From Sphingomonas sp. OV641 (GTDB lineage Bacteria; Pseudomonadota; Alphaproteobacteria; Sphingomonadales; Sphingomonadaceae), in NCBI RefSeq assembly GCF_900109205.1, contig NZ_FNZB01000001.1:1798001-1862000 (forward strand): 64,000 bases of DNA, read 5' to 3'. Below, in pieces: positions 1 through 8,065 of the stretch (positions are counted from its first letter, which is position 1; each line of letters starts with the position of its first letter). The position numbers and the translations under genes were made by a program. The notes under the pieces were generated by a model. The model was not told where the DNA came from, made no database searches, and saw only the letters and a program-made list of their open reading frames with translations.

Positions 1-1299
1 CTCGCCAGCGCGGCCGCGCACGACGATCTGGCAGCGGCGCAAGCGGCGATCGGGCGCCTGCGCACCGGGCAGCTCGCCGTTCTGGCGCAGCCGCTTGCCG
101 CCTGGCTGGCCTTCGCGCGCGGCGAGGATCCGCTGCCGCTGCTCGCCGCGGCGCGCGAAGACACGGTGGCGCGCCGCTTTGCCAGCGAGACGCGGGCCCT
201 GATCCTCATCGCGCAGGGCCATGACGGCGAGGGGCTGGCGACACTCCGCGCCGTGCTGGGTACCGGCCAAGCAAGCGAAGACATCAGGATCATCGCGGCG
301 CGGCTGCTGATCGGCATGGGAAAGGTGGCGGATGCGCGCACCCTGCTGACCGGGGACGCCGCGCCGATCGCGGCGCTGCGCGCACAGCCCGGCACAGGCA
401 GCAAGCCGTCGCTGGGCTTCGGCATGTCCGCGCTCCTCACCCGCGTGGTGACGGACCTGATCGTCGGGCCGCCCGGCCCGCTGCCACTCGCCATGGCGCA
501 GGCGGCCGCCATCGCCGATCCGGCCAACGATCGCGCACGTCTGCTGCTCGGCTATGCGCTTGGCCGCGCCGGTGAGACGAACCGGGCGCTCGCCACGTTG
601 GCGACGATCGGCGACGACAGCCCCTATGCCCAGGCGGCGCGCGGCGGGCGGATCCAGATACTCGCCGGCGCCGACCGCACGGACGAGGCGCTGACCGACG
701 CCGCCGTACTGGCGAAGAGCGGAAATCCCGCCGCTTTGCAGCGCTACGCCGATCTGCTGATGAGCGCCGACCGGCCGGCCGAGGCCGCCCCCGTTTATCG
801 CCGCATCATCGATCAGGCGAAGGGAGCGGCCGACTGGTCCGTCTGGCTGCAATATGGCGCCGCGCTGGACGAAGCGGGCGACTGGCCGCGTGCGCATCGC
901 GCGCTGCAGGAAGCGGTGCGGCTCGCACCGGAGGAGCCGCTGGCGCTCAACTATCTGGGATATGCGCAGATCGTGCATGGCGAGCCGGTCGGCCCGGCGC
1001 AGGCGCTGCTGGAGAAGGCGAGTCGGCTGAAGCCAGAGGATGCCGCGATCACCGACTCGCTGGGCTGGGCTTATTATCTTTCCGGGGAGCCGAAGCGCGC
1101 ATTGCCGCTGATCGAGCGTGCCGCCGCTGCCTCGCCAACCGATATCGAGGTGAATGAGCATCTTGGCGACGTCTACTGGGCCATCGGGCGACGCTTTGCC
1201 GCCCGTTACGCCTGGCGCGCCGCGAAGGTGGCGGCGGACACGGAGAGCGCCGAGCGACTGTCCGCCAAGATCGCCAACGGGCCAGCGCCGCGCCCATGA
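1..1299 (+). CDS. TPR-repeat protein, 5' end missing
   Basis: The frame is open from base 1 to the stop at 1299, so the true start lies upstream of the window and the visible 432 codons are the C-terminal part. The sequence is alanine- and leucine-rich helical repeat. Its last 150 residues contain clear tetratricopeptide units, with the typical pattern of NYLGYA, DSLGWAYY and EHLGDVYW at 34-36 residue spacing. TPR proteins are scaffolds for protein-protein contacts; no enzyme motif is visible. The stop overlaps the ispE start by four bases, so the two genes are probably co-transcribed. A pairing of a TPR protein with ispE is common in sphingomonads as far as I recall, but no functional link is evident. 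The partner is unknown. Confidence 0.85.
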   Translation, partial: LASAAAHDDLAAAQAAIGRLRTGQLAVLAQPLAAWLAFARGEDPLPLLAAAREDTVARRFASETRALILIAQGHDGEGLATLRAVLGTGQASEDIRIIAARLLIGMGKVADARTLLTGDAAPIAALRAQPGTGSKPSLGFGMSALLTRVVTDLIVGPPGPLPLAMAQAAAIADPANDRARLLLGYALGRAGETNRALATLATIGDDSPYAQAARGGRIQILAGADRTDEALTDAAVLAKSGNPAALQRYADLLMSADRPAEAAPVYRRIIDQAKGAADWSVWLQYGAALDEAGDWPRAHRALQEAVRLAPEEPLALNYLGYAQIVHGEPVGPAQALLEKASRLKPEDAAITDSLGWAYYLSGEPKRALPLIERAAAASPTDIEVNEHLGDVYWAIGRRFAARYAWRAAKVAADTESAERLSAKIANGPAPRP

Positions 1300-2159
1300 C
1301 CCTTCAAACTGCGATCGTGGAGCCGGCCCCGGCCAAGCTGAACCTTGCGCTGCATGTGCGCCGGCGCCGTGCCGACGGCTATCACGACATCGAAACCCTG
1401 TTCGCATTTTGCCGTGACGGGGATCAGGTGACGCTGGTGGATGGCGCGGCGGACCGGTTCCGCATCACCGGGCCATTCGCTGCGGCGCTGGGCGGCTCGG
1501 CAGCCGGAGGCGCTTCGCCCGCTTCCGCCGACGACAATCTGGTGGTTCGCGCGCTGCAAGCGTTTCGCGCCGTTTTCGCCGTGGACCAGCCGCATGACAT
1601 CACGCTGGAAAAGAACCTGCCCGTCGCATCTGGGATCGGCGGTGGATCCGCGGATGCGGCGGCCACGCTTCGGGCGCTTGCCCGGCGGCATGGCATCCCC
1701 ACAGATGACCCGCGTCTGGTAGACATCGCCGCCGGTTTAGGCGCCGACGTACCGGCATGTCTGTCCGGCCAAACGGCTTTCGGCACGGGCAAGGGCGACG
1801 CGCTGGTGCCACTGGGTTGCTGGCAGGGAACACCCGTCCTGCTGGTCAATCCAGGAGTCGGCGTATCAACCGCCGCCGTTTTTCGCGGATGGGACGGCGT
1901 GGATCGTGGGGCGCTCGATCCAAACAGGCCCGAGAACGGCCGCAACGATCTGGAACCCCCTGCCCGCACGGTGGCGCCAGTGATAGCAGACGTCGTGGCG
2001 TTGCTGGAAACGCAGCCGGGCGTGACGCTGGCGCGCATGTCGGGCTCGGGCGCGACCTGCTTCGCGCTGTTCGAAGAGGCGGCGGATCGCGACGCCGCCG
2101 GCCGCGCCGTAACGGCAACATGTGCGGATTGGTGGCAGCTGGCGACGACGCTGGCATGA
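1296..2159 (+). CDS. ispE: 4-diphosphocytidyl-2-C-methyl-D-erythritol kinase
   Basis: This 287-residue protein matches IspE of the GHMP kinase superfamily, which phosphorylates CDP-methylerythritol with ATP in the cytoplasmic MEP route to isoprenoids. The N-terminal APAKLNLAL segment and the glycine-rich ATP loop PVASGIGGGSADAA (about residues 109-122) are diagnostic, and a C-terminal SGSGATCFALF motif completes the GHMP pattern. Length is normal for the family. The ATG overlaps the end of the TPR gene, and the stop overlaps the start of the hydratase gene, so three genes are translationally coupled. No regulatory site is evident. Confidence 0.96.
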   Translation: MTLQTAIVEPAPAKLNLALHVRRRRADGYHDIETLFAFCRDGDQVTLVDGAADRFRITGPFAAALGGSAAGGASPASADDNLVVRALQAFRAVFAVDQPHDITLEKNLPVASGIGGGSADAAATLRALARRHGIPTDDPRLVDIAAGLGADVPACLSGQTAFGTGKGDALVPLGCWQGTPVLLVNPGVGVSTAAVFRGWDGVDRGALDPNRPENGRNDLEPPARTVAPVIADVVALLETQPGVTLARMSGSGATCFALFEEAADRDAAGRAVTATCADWWQLATTLA

Positions 2160-2854
2160 TCACGCTGGACCGAATGGGCGCCGTCACCCGCCTGACGATG
2201 AACCGCCCGGAACGCCGCAATGCCATGGGCACCGCGCATTGGCTGGCCTTCGCCGAAGCGGTGGCACAGGTGCCGCGCGATGCGGCGGTGGTGCTGCTCA
2301 GATCCGCAGTGCCGGGCACATTCTCGGCCGGCGCCGATCTTAAGGAGATTGCCGGGCTGGCCGATGCGCCCGAGGATCGCGCGCCGTTCCGTCTGGCCCT
2401 GCGCGCCGCCGCCGACGCGCTAGTGGATCTGCCCATGCCGGTCGTCGCTTCAATCGAGGGTGGGTGCCATGGCGCCGGCTTCGCGCTGGCGCTGGCGGCG
2501 GACCTGCGGATTGCCAGCCCGGCGGCGCGCTTCGCCATCCCGCCCGCGAGGCTCGGCATCGGCTATCCCGCAGAGGATCTTGGCCGTTTGAGCGCCCTGG
2601 TCGGCCCGGGACAGGCCGCGCGGCTGCTGTTCACCGCCGAGACGATCGATGCGACCGAGGCGCATCGCATCGGGCTGGTGGAAGCGATCGGCGACGGGGC
2701 GGTGGTGGCGGACGCGATCGCCGCCAATGATCCGGCCGCACTCGTCACGCTGAAGGCAATGCTGCGCGATCCTGCCGATCCCAAGCATGGCCGAGCCTTT
2801 GAGGACAGTTTCGGCAGCGCGCGTTTCCGCAGCGGGACGCAACGCTATCGTTGA
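2156..2854 (+). CDS. enoyl-CoA hydratase/isomerase family protein
   Basis: A 232-residue crotonase-fold protein. The start is placed at 2156 because that ATG overlaps the ispE stop; the frame is open further upstream but only over ispE. The N-terminal NRPERRNAM segment, an oxyanion-hole region with FSAGADLKE (about residues 60-68) and a second region with [17 protein letters not shown] (about residues 102-118) are typical of crotonases. Members hydrate enoyl-CoAs or isomerise, hydrolyse or decarboxylate acyl-CoAs; the substrate cannot be read from sequence. It is shorter than the usual 255-265 residues, mainly at the C terminus. Linkage to ispE suggests cotranscription, not a shared pathway. 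Confidence 0.85.
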   Translation: MITLDRMGAVTRLTMNRPERRNAMGTAHWLAFAEAVAQVPRDAAVVLLRSAVPGTFSAGADLKEIAGLADAPEDRAPFRLALRAAADALVDLPMPVVASIEGGCHGAGFALALAADLRIASPAARFAIPPARLGIGYPAEDLGRLSALVGPGQAARLLFTAETIDATEAHRIGLVEAIGDGAVVADAIAANDPAALVTLKAMLRDPADPKHGRAFEDSFGSARFRSGTQRYR

Positions 2855-2879
2855 TCGCGAGCGGCGGCCGCGCGATATC

Positions 2880-3413
2880 ATGACCATGCCGATCGATCAG
2901 TCCCTGCCGTTCATCCCAGTCCGCATTGCCGTGCTGACCGTATCCGACACACGCGGGCTGGCGGAGGACCGATCCGGCGACGCGCTTGTGGCGCGATTGT
3001 CGGATGCGGGGCATGTGCTCGCCGATCGCCAGATCCTGCGCGACGACACCGACATGATCGTTGCTCGGCTGCATGCGTGGATCGAGGACGAGTCGGTCGA
3101 TTGCGTGATCACCACCGGCGGAACCGGCGTCACCGGCCGCGACGTGACTCCCGAGGCGGTGGAGCGAGTGGCGGACAAGATGATCCCGGGCTTTGGCGAA
3201 TTGTTCCGCTGGCTATCCTATCAGACGATCGGCACCTCCACCGTGCAATCACGCGCCTGCGCCTGCGTAGCGCGCGGCACCTATATTTTCGCGCTGCCGG
3301 GATCGACCGGCGCGGTGAAGGATGGCTGGGACGGGATCTTGCGCGATCAGCTCGACAGCCGGCACCGGCCCTGCAACTTCGTGGAACTGATGCCGCGGCT
3401 GATGGAACGATAG
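2880..3413 (+). CDS. moaB: molybdenum cofactor biosynthesis protein B
   Basis: A 177-residue protein of the MoaB/MogA family, which acts in the cytoplasm late in molybdopterin assembly (adenylylation or a related step). The signature [15 protein letters not shown] near residues 20-34 and the [16 protein letters not shown] segment (about residues 79-94), the molybdopterin-binding loop, are both present. The ATG at 2880 was chosen over an in-frame upstream start because the family begins shortly before the [10 protein letters not shown] strand. It begins 25 bases after the hydratase stop, so it may be the last gene of the ispE operon. No other molybdenum cofactor gene is in the window. Confidence 0.93.
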   Translation: MTMPIDQSLPFIPVRIAVLTVSDTRGLAEDRSGDALVARLSDAGHVLADRQILRDDTDMIVARLHAWIEDESVDCVITTGGTGVTGRDVTPEAVERVADKMIPGFGELFRWLSYQTIGTSTVQSRACACVARGTYIFALPGSTGAVKDGWDGILRDQLDSRHRPCNFVELMPRLMER

Positions 3414-3523
3414 AGCGCGCGCCGCTTGCTGCGCGACTCGGCGCGCAACGGCTGGACGATCTCACTTCCTGAAGAGCCTGACACGCCCTCATCGATGAGG
3501 AAGGCTCTCACGGCTTTGATCTC

Positions 3524-3600
3524 TGGTCGGGGCGACAGGATTCGAACCTGCGACCCCCACACCCCCAGTGTGATGCGCTACCAGGCTGCGCTACGCCCCG
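3524..3600 (-). tRNA. tRNA-Pro (anticodon GGG)
   Basis: Read on the minus strand this 77-base segment folds as a standard cloverleaf. The acceptor stem is CGGGGCG paired with CGCCCCG, the D arm contains AGCCTGGTAG, the T arm contains GGTTCGAATCC, and the 3' CCA is encoded (bases 3524-3526). The anticodon stem TCACA/TGTGG encloses the loop CTGGGGG, with U33 preceding GGG, giving a proline tRNA for CCC/CCU codons. No integrase gene or duplicated 3' end lies next to it, so it is not evidently used as an attachment site here. Confidence 0.97.
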
Positions 3601-3649
3601 ACCGAGACGCGCGCCCCTACGCGGCGCGCGCCCAATATGCAAGCGGCGA

Positions 3650-3955
3650 TCAGATCAGCTTGCGCCAATGCTGCCCGTCCCAGGCGTCGATCGACATGGC
3701 GCTGGGCGAATGATCGCGCAGCGCACGGCCGAATGCCTTCTGGTGATCGGCCTGGCCGTGAGCGGCGAGCGCCTCGGGGCTGGCCCAGCGCTCGGCGACG
3801 CGCACCAGATCGGGGTCGGCCGCGTCAAAGGCGAAGCTATATTCCTCGCATCCCTCCTCGGTGCGCACCTTTGCCGCATGTTCGGCCATCAGGTTCGCGG
3901 CCTTGGCGCCCTCGCCGGCGCCCAGCTTGATCGTGCCCATCACCAGGATCGTCAT
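3650..3955 (-). CDS. antibiotic biosynthesis monooxygenase (ABM) domain protein
   Basis: A 101-residue single-domain protein of the dimeric alpha-beta barrel ABM/YgiN fold. It starts with the family's first beta strand ([10 protein letters not shown]), carries the [12 protein letters not shown] segment (about residues 33-44), and has the ERW motif near residue 55 that lines the pocket in quinol monooxygenase-like members. Relatives oxidise quinols or polyketide intermediates without a metal or flavin, or act only as binding proteins; function here is open. It is transcribed away from yajC and towards tRNA-Pro, alone. A purine-rich ribosome site (GAGAGGTG) lies just before the ATG. Confidence 0.8.
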   Translation of the reverse strand: MTILVMGTIKLGAGEGAKAANLMAEHAAKVRTEEGCEEYSFAFDAADPDLVRVAERWASPEALAAHGQADHQKAFGRALRDHSPSAMSIDAWDGQHWRKLI

Positions 3956-4123
3956 TCACCTCTCCTCTTCACCGTGCCCGTTCGACATGAACTGTCATGG
4001 GCCAGTCGACACCTCACGTACCTGCGCCGGCGAGTTGCGCCAAGGGCGCAGCGATGTTAGCGGCGCAGGCTTCCTGTGGGGCTCGTTTCCGGGCGCCATG
4101 ACCCATGTGCACGCAAGGACGGC

Positions 4124-4462
4124 ATGTTCATTTCCCCAGCTTATGCCCAGACGGCGAGCGGCGCCGGAGCGCAGGGGGGCCTCGCCGGCTTCCTCAGCCT
4201 CGCGCCCCTCGTTCTCGTCTTCATCGTCTTCTATTTCCTGATGATCCGCCCGCAACAGCGCCGGATGAAGGCGCTGCAGAATGCCGTCGCCGCCGTGAAG
4301 AAGGGCGACACGGTCGTCACTGCCGGCGGTGTGGTCGGCAAGGTGACCAAGGTCGAGGAACAGTTCGTCGAGGTCGAGATTGCGCCGAACACCCGCATCA
4401 AGGTCGTCAAGGCGACGCTCGCCGAGGTGACGGCGCTCGGCTCCAAGCCGGCGAACGACTAA
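4124..4462 (+). CDS. yajC: preprotein translocase subunit YajC
   Basis: A 112-residue inner-membrane protein with one N-terminal transmembrane helix (about residues 18-42, ending FYFLMIRPQQRR), then the cytoplasmic YajC domain with the GDTVVTAGGVVGKV motif. YajC binds SecDF and helps the Sec translocon. The ATG at 4124 is preferred over an upstream in-frame start at 4076 because YajC proteins begin with a short segment before the helix, and the sphingomonad form begins with the MFISPAYAQ-like stretch. secD follows after 16 bases and secF further down, the classical yajC-secD-secF order. Confidence 0.95.
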   Translation: MFISPAYAQTASGAGAQGGLAGFLSLAPLVLVFIVFYFLMIRPQQRRMKALQNAVAAVKKGDTVVTAGGVVGKVTKVEEQFVEVEIAPNTRIKVVKATLAEVTALGSKPAND

Positions 4463-4478
4463 GAACTGGGCCGCCAAC

Positions 4479-6080
4479 ATGCTCGATTTCCCGCGCTGGA
4501 AGGTCGCCTCGATCTGGCTCACGATCGCCGTGCTGTGCGCGCTGGCCATCCCCAGCCTGATCCCGCAGCGCATCACCGATCAATGGGGTGTCAACCTGCC
4601 CCGCATCAATTTGGGGCTCGACCTCGCCGGCGGCAGCTATCTGCTGCTGGAGGCGGACGTGAACGACGTTGCGTCCAATCGCCTGGAGGCGATGCGCGAG
4701 CAGGTGCAGACGGAAATGCGCCGACAGGATCCGCGGATCGAGATCGGTGACATCTCGACGCGTGGCGGCCGGCTGTCCTTCCTGCTGCGCGATCCCTCGC
4801 AGGTCGATGCCGCACGCGAACGGCTGCTCGCTATCACCGGCGGCGGCGTCGGCATGACCGGCCAGCGCGAGTGGGACATCCAGGTGGTTGATACCAGCCG
4901 GCTGGTGCTCACCCCCACCCAGGTCGGCCTGAACCAGGCGGTGGACACCGCCATGGGCGATGCGACGGAAGTGGTCCGCCGCCGAATCGACGAACTGGGC
5001 ACGCGCGAGCCGACGATCATTCGTCAGGGTTCGAACCGCATCGTGGTGCAGGTTCCCGGCCTGCAGAACCCGCAGGCGCTGAAGGACCTTCTGGGCAAGA
5101 CCGCGAAGCTCGAGTTCAAGCTGGTCGACGAGACGGCGACGCCGCAGCAGCTGGCGAGCAAGCAGGCGCCGGCCGGCAGCCAGATCCTCGCCTATCCCAC
5201 CAATCCAAGCGGCATTCCGCTGATCGCCGTGAAGCGCTCCGCCATCATCTCGGGCGACCAGCTCAGCGATGCGCGGATGGAATTCAGCCAGCAGACCAAC
5301 GAGCCGCAGGTCGCCATCACCTTCGACAGCCAGGGCGGGCGCAAGTTCGCGCGAGTGACGCAGGAGAATGTGAACAAGCCGTTCGCCATCATCCTCGACA
5401 ATCAGGTGATCTCCGCCCCGAACATCAACGAGCCAATCACCGGCGGGCGGGCGCAGATCTCCGGCAGCTTCACGACGGAAAGCGCCAATGCGCTGGCGAT
5501 CGCGCTGCGTTCGGGCAAGCTTCCGGTGGCGCTGAAGGTCGTGGAGGAATCGACCGTCGGCCCGGACCTGGGCGAAGAGTCGATCCGCGCCGGCATCCTG
5601 GCCTCCGCCGTGGCGGTGGCGCTGGTCGTCGCCTTCATGCTCGTCACTTATGGCCGCTTCGGCGTCTATGCGAACCTCGCCGTGGTCATCAACGTGTTCG
5701 TCATCGTCGGCGTGCTTGCGCTGATCGGCGGCACGCTGACCCTGCCGGGCATCGCGGGCTTCGTGCTGACGATCGGCACCGCGGTGGACGCCAACGTGCT
5801 GATCAACGAGCGCATTCGCGAGGAGCGGCATCGTGGCCGCTCGGTGGTGCAGGCGGTTGAACTGGGCTATTCCGAAGCCAGCCGCACGATCTTCGAGGCG
5901 AACATGACGCACGCGATCTCTGGCATCATCATGTTCCTGCTCGGCTCCGGCCCCGTGAAGGGCTTTGCCGTCGTGCTGCTGATCGGCATCGCCACCAGCG
6001 TGTTCACGGCCGTGCTGTTCACCCGCATGCTGACAGCAGGCTGGCTGCGCCGCACCAAGCCGAAGACGATCAACATATGA
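4479..6080 (+). CDS. secD: protein translocase subunit SecD
   Basis: A 533-residue RND-type protein that uses the proton-motive force to pull exported proteins from the periplasmic side of SecYEG. The first helix is near residues 10-26, followed by the D1 signature LGLDLAGGSYLLL (about residues 45-57). A large periplasmic P1 domain comes next, then five C-terminal membrane helices from about residue 370, including the AVDANVLINERIREE signature, which carries the conserved aspartate of the proton path. Length is typical of alphaproteobacteria (shorter than the 615-residue E. coli protein). Co-directional with yajC and secF. Confidence 0.97.
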   Translation: MLDFPRWKVASIWLTIAVLCALAIPSLIPQRITDQWGVNLPRINLGLDLAGGSYLLLEADVNDVASNRLEAMREQVQTEMRRQDPRIEIGDISTRGGRLSFLLRDPSQVDAARERLLAITGGGVGMTGQREWDIQVVDTSRLVLTPTQVGLNQAVDTAMGDATEVVRRRIDELGTREPTIIRQGSNRIVVQVPGLQNPQALKDLLGKTAKLEFKLVDETATPQQLASKQAPAGSQILAYPTNPSGIPLIAVKRSAIISGDQLSDARMEFSQQTNEPQVAITFDSQGGRKFARVTQENVNKPFAIILDNQVISAPNINEPITGGRAQISGSFTTESANALAIALRSGKLPVALKVVEESTVGPDLGEESIRAGILASAVAVALVVAFMLVTYGRFGVYANLAVVINVFVIVGVLALIGGTLTLPGIAGFVLTIGTAVDANVLINERIREERHRGRSVVQAVELGYSEASRTIFEANMTHAISGIIMFLLGSGPVKGFAVVLLIGIATSVFTAVLFTRMLTAGWLRRTKPKTINI

Positions 6081-6100
6081 TCGCCCTGCCGACCGCCTCC

Positions 6101-6194
6101 CTTGTCCCTGCAGACGCAGGGACCCCTGATTCCCGACGCGCGGCCCCCGTTCAGGGCCTGACGCGTCGCGCTTCCCGCCGCGGCGGGAATGACG
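6101..6194. repeat. intergenic palindromic element between secD and secF
   Basis: The spacer between secD and secF holds two hairpins. GTCCCTG and CAGGGAC are separated by six bases at about 6104-6123, and an 18-base perfect palindrome, TTCCCGCCGCGGCGGGAA, lies at about 6172-6189, followed by TGACGG. The second half resembles the REP-like units near 17.1, 18.0 and 20.9 kb (all end in CCGGGA/GGGAA-TGACG). It separates two genes that are usually adjacent, so it is probably a mobile REP/BIME-type insertion and may modulate secD-secF mRNA stability. Confidence 0.6.
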
Positions 6195-6204
6195 GAAGAT
6201 TGCC

Positions 6205-7176
6205 ATGCGCCTGCTGAAACTCGTCCCTGACCATACCAACATCGATTTCGTCCGGCTGCGCGGCTGGGCGTTCGGGCTCACGCTGATCCTGTCGGTGCTC
6301 GCCATCGGGATCACCTTCGCCAAAGGCCTGAACTTCGGCGTCGACTTCGAAGGCGGGCTGATGATCGAGGAACGGTTCGCATCGCCGCCGGATCTCGATC
6401 GCCTACGCGAGGTGGTAGATGCGCAGGGGCTGGGCGAAGCGTCGCTCCAGCAGTTCGGCGATCCGCGCACCCTCACCATTCGCCTCCCCGTTCAGGAGGG
6501 CGCGGACGAGGGCGCAACCAACGCCGCCGTGAAGAAGGTGGAGACGGCCATCTCCCAGGCGTTCCCGGGCGCGACGTTCAACCGTTATTCCACCATTTCC
6601 GGCAAGGTCTCGGGCGAGCTGATCCGCAACGGCGTGCTCGCCGTGGTGCTGGCCGTGCTGGGCATCGGCCTGTTCGCGATCGTTCGCTTCGAATGGCAGT
6701 TCGGCGTTTCCACCATCGCAGCGATCGTGCACGACCTGCTGATGACGCTGGGTTTCTTCGCGCTGACGCAGTTCGAATTCGACCTGAACATCGTGGCCGC
6801 GGTGCTGACCATCATCGGCTATTCGATCAACGACAAGATCGTCATCGACGATCGCATCCGCGAGAACATGCGCCGCTATCGCAAGATGGACATGCGCGAG
6901 ATCGTGAACCTGTCGGTCAACGAAACGCTGCCGCGCACGGTGATGACCTCCGTCACCATTCTGCTGGCGCTGGGCGCGCTGCTGTTCCTGGGCGGCCATG
7001 TGCTGCGCGGCTTCACCGCGGCGATGATCCTGGGCATCGTGGTCGGCACCTATTCGTCGATCTATGTTTCATCCTCGCTGCTCATCACCCTTGGCCTGCG
7101 CGCAAACCCGGCGCCGGAGAAGGTCACCCGCGGCGGCATCGACAATGCCGAGCGGATCGTACCCCGCGGGGAGTGA
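6205..7176 (+). CDS. secF: protein translocase subunit SecF
   Basis: A 323-residue partner of SecD in the SecDF proton-driven translocation motor. It has one N-terminal helix (about residues 20-40), the family signature FGVDFEGGLMIE (about residues 48-59), a periplasmic domain, and five helices from about residue 140. The cytoplasmic-side motif GYSINDKIVIDDRIREN (about residues 207-223) is the SecF counterpart of the SecD AVDANV motif. Length is normal. It is 124 bases from secD because of the palindromic element between them; no terminator with a T tract is visible, so cotranscription remains likely. Confidence 0.97.
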   Translation: MRLLKLVPDHTNIDFVRLRGWAFGLTLILSVLAIGITFAKGLNFGVDFEGGLMIEERFASPPDLDRLREVVDAQGLGEASLQQFGDPRTLTIRLPVQEGADEGATNAAVKKVETAISQAFPGATFNRYSTISGKVSGELIRNGVLAVVLAVLGIGLFAIVRFEWQFGVSTIAAIVHDLLMTLGFFALTQFEFDLNIVAAVLTIIGYSINDKIVIDDRIRENMRRYRKMDMREIVNLSVNETLPRTVMTSVTILLALGALLFLGGHVLRGFTAAMILGIVVGTYSSIYVSSSLLITLGLRANPAPEKVTRGGIDNAERIVPRGE

Positions 7177-7183
7177 CGCGGCC

Positions 7184-7558
7184 GTGAAGATCAACCGCGA
7201 TCGCGATGCCGGCGGACCGGTCGTTCGCGGTTTCACGCGCACCGGCTTTCGCCTGGACGATGCGACGGTGCTCGATGCGGTGCTGATGACCGTGAGCGAG
7301 GCGCAGACCTGGACGCCGCCCGCCCTGTCGGATCTGGACGAGGCAGCGCTCGCGGCTATCCTGACCCCTGCGCCGGAGTTCATTCTGATCGGTACCGGCG
7401 CCACCCTCGCCCGCCCGCCACGCGCGCTGGTGAATGCTCTTGAAGCGCGCGGTATCGGGGTGGAGGCGATGGACAGCCGCGCCGCCGCCAAGGCGTGGGG
7501 CGTGCTGCGCAGCGAAGGGCGGCAGATAGCCGCAGCGCTCTATCCGCTTGGCGGCTGA
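7184..7558 (+). CDS. Mth938-like domain (DUF498) protein
   Basis: A 124-residue protein matching the Mth938/DUF498 fold (the family of mitochondrial complex I assembly factor NDUFAF3). The pattern includes PEFILIGTGATLARPP near the middle and a following helix with the GIGVEAMDSRAAAKAW segment. The start is taken as the GTG at 7184, seven bases after the secF stop, because the family begins close before the GFTRTGFRLDD strand; an upstream in-frame start would overlap secF. The position directly after secF is a recurring alphaproteobacterial arrangement. The molecular role in bacteria is unknown. Confidence 0.85.
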   Translation: MKINRDRDAGGPVVRGFTRTGFRLDDATVLDAVLMTVSEAQTWTPPALSDLDEAALAAILTPAPEFILIGTGATLARPPRALVNALEARGIGVEAMDSRAAAKAWGVLRSEGRQIAAALYPLGG

Positions 7559-7683
7559 GAGCGGCCGCCCACTGGCTCTTCGCATAGCGAAAGCGTCCGA
7601 AGGACGGCTTGCCCCCGACTAGAGCCAGTCCCTTCCCCCGCCCCGCCAATAGCCCTACCCCCAGACTGAGGGAGAAAGAGGCG

Positions 7684-8025
7684 ATGGCGACCGACAAGGG
7701 GACCGTATCTTTTATCGTTGATCAGCTGTCCGGGGCCGGTGATGTCACTGCGAAGCCGATGTTCGGCGAATATGGCCTTTATTGCGCCGGCAAGCTGGTG
7801 GCGCTGATCTGCGACGGGCAGCTCTTCATCAAACCAACGCCGGGTGGGCGGGCTTTAGTGCAGGAGTGCATGGAAGCAGCGCCGTATCCTGGAGCCAAGG
7901 CTTGCCTGCTGATCGATCTCGAGCTTTGGGACGATCGCGACCTGCTGGCGGCGCTGGTCGAGGTCACCGCGGCGGAGCTGCCGGCTACCAAGAAGCGGGC
8001 GCCTCGCAAGGCCAAGTCGGCGTAG
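7684..8025 (+). CDS. TfoX N-terminal domain protein
   Basis: A 113-residue protein with the TfoX/Sxy N-terminal domain. Evidence is the VTAKPMFGEYGLYCAGKLVALICDGQLFIKP run (about residues 20-50, a beta-rich core), followed by PYPGAKACLLID and a basic lysine/arginine tail. Full-length TfoX regulates competence genes in gammaproteobacteria, but stand-alone N-domain proteins such as this one are common elsewhere and uncharacterised. The ATG at 7684 has a strong purine ribosome site (GAGGGAGAAAGAGG) directly upstream. It stands alone and converges with the downstream transporter gene. Confidence 0.82.
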   Translation: MATDKGTVSFIVDQLSGAGDVTAKPMFGEYGLYCAGKLVALICDGQLFIKPTPGGRALVQECMEAAPYPGAKACLLIDLELWDDRDLLAALVEVTAAELPATKKRAPRKAKSA

Positions 8026-8028
8026 CGA

Positions 8029-8059
8029 GCGCCCCACCCCCCGTCCGGAGGAGGGGCGC
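8029..8059. terminator. convergent hairpin, possible bidirectional terminator
   Basis: GCGCCCC (8029-8035) and GGGGCGC (8053-8059) form a GC-rich stem between two convergent genes. No T tract follows on either strand, so intrinsic termination is likely but unproven. Confidence 0.4.
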
Positions 8060-8065
8060 CGTGCG

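Noticed and set aside
3524..3600. tRNA-Pro as an integration site for an island
   Set aside because: No integrase gene, no repeated tRNA end, and neighbours are ordinary core genes.
3426..3713. A 95-codon frame running across tRNA-Pro
   Set aside because: It contains the antisense of the tRNA (including a [15 protein letters not shown] stretch often miscalled from tRNA genes) and has no start context or homology; tRNA structure explains the sequence.
4407..6479. A 690-codon minus-strand frame opposite secD
   Set aside because: It is an antisense shadow of yajC-secD in GC-rich DNA; protein is Arg/His/Gln-rich, lacks domains, and the secD frame is clearly real.
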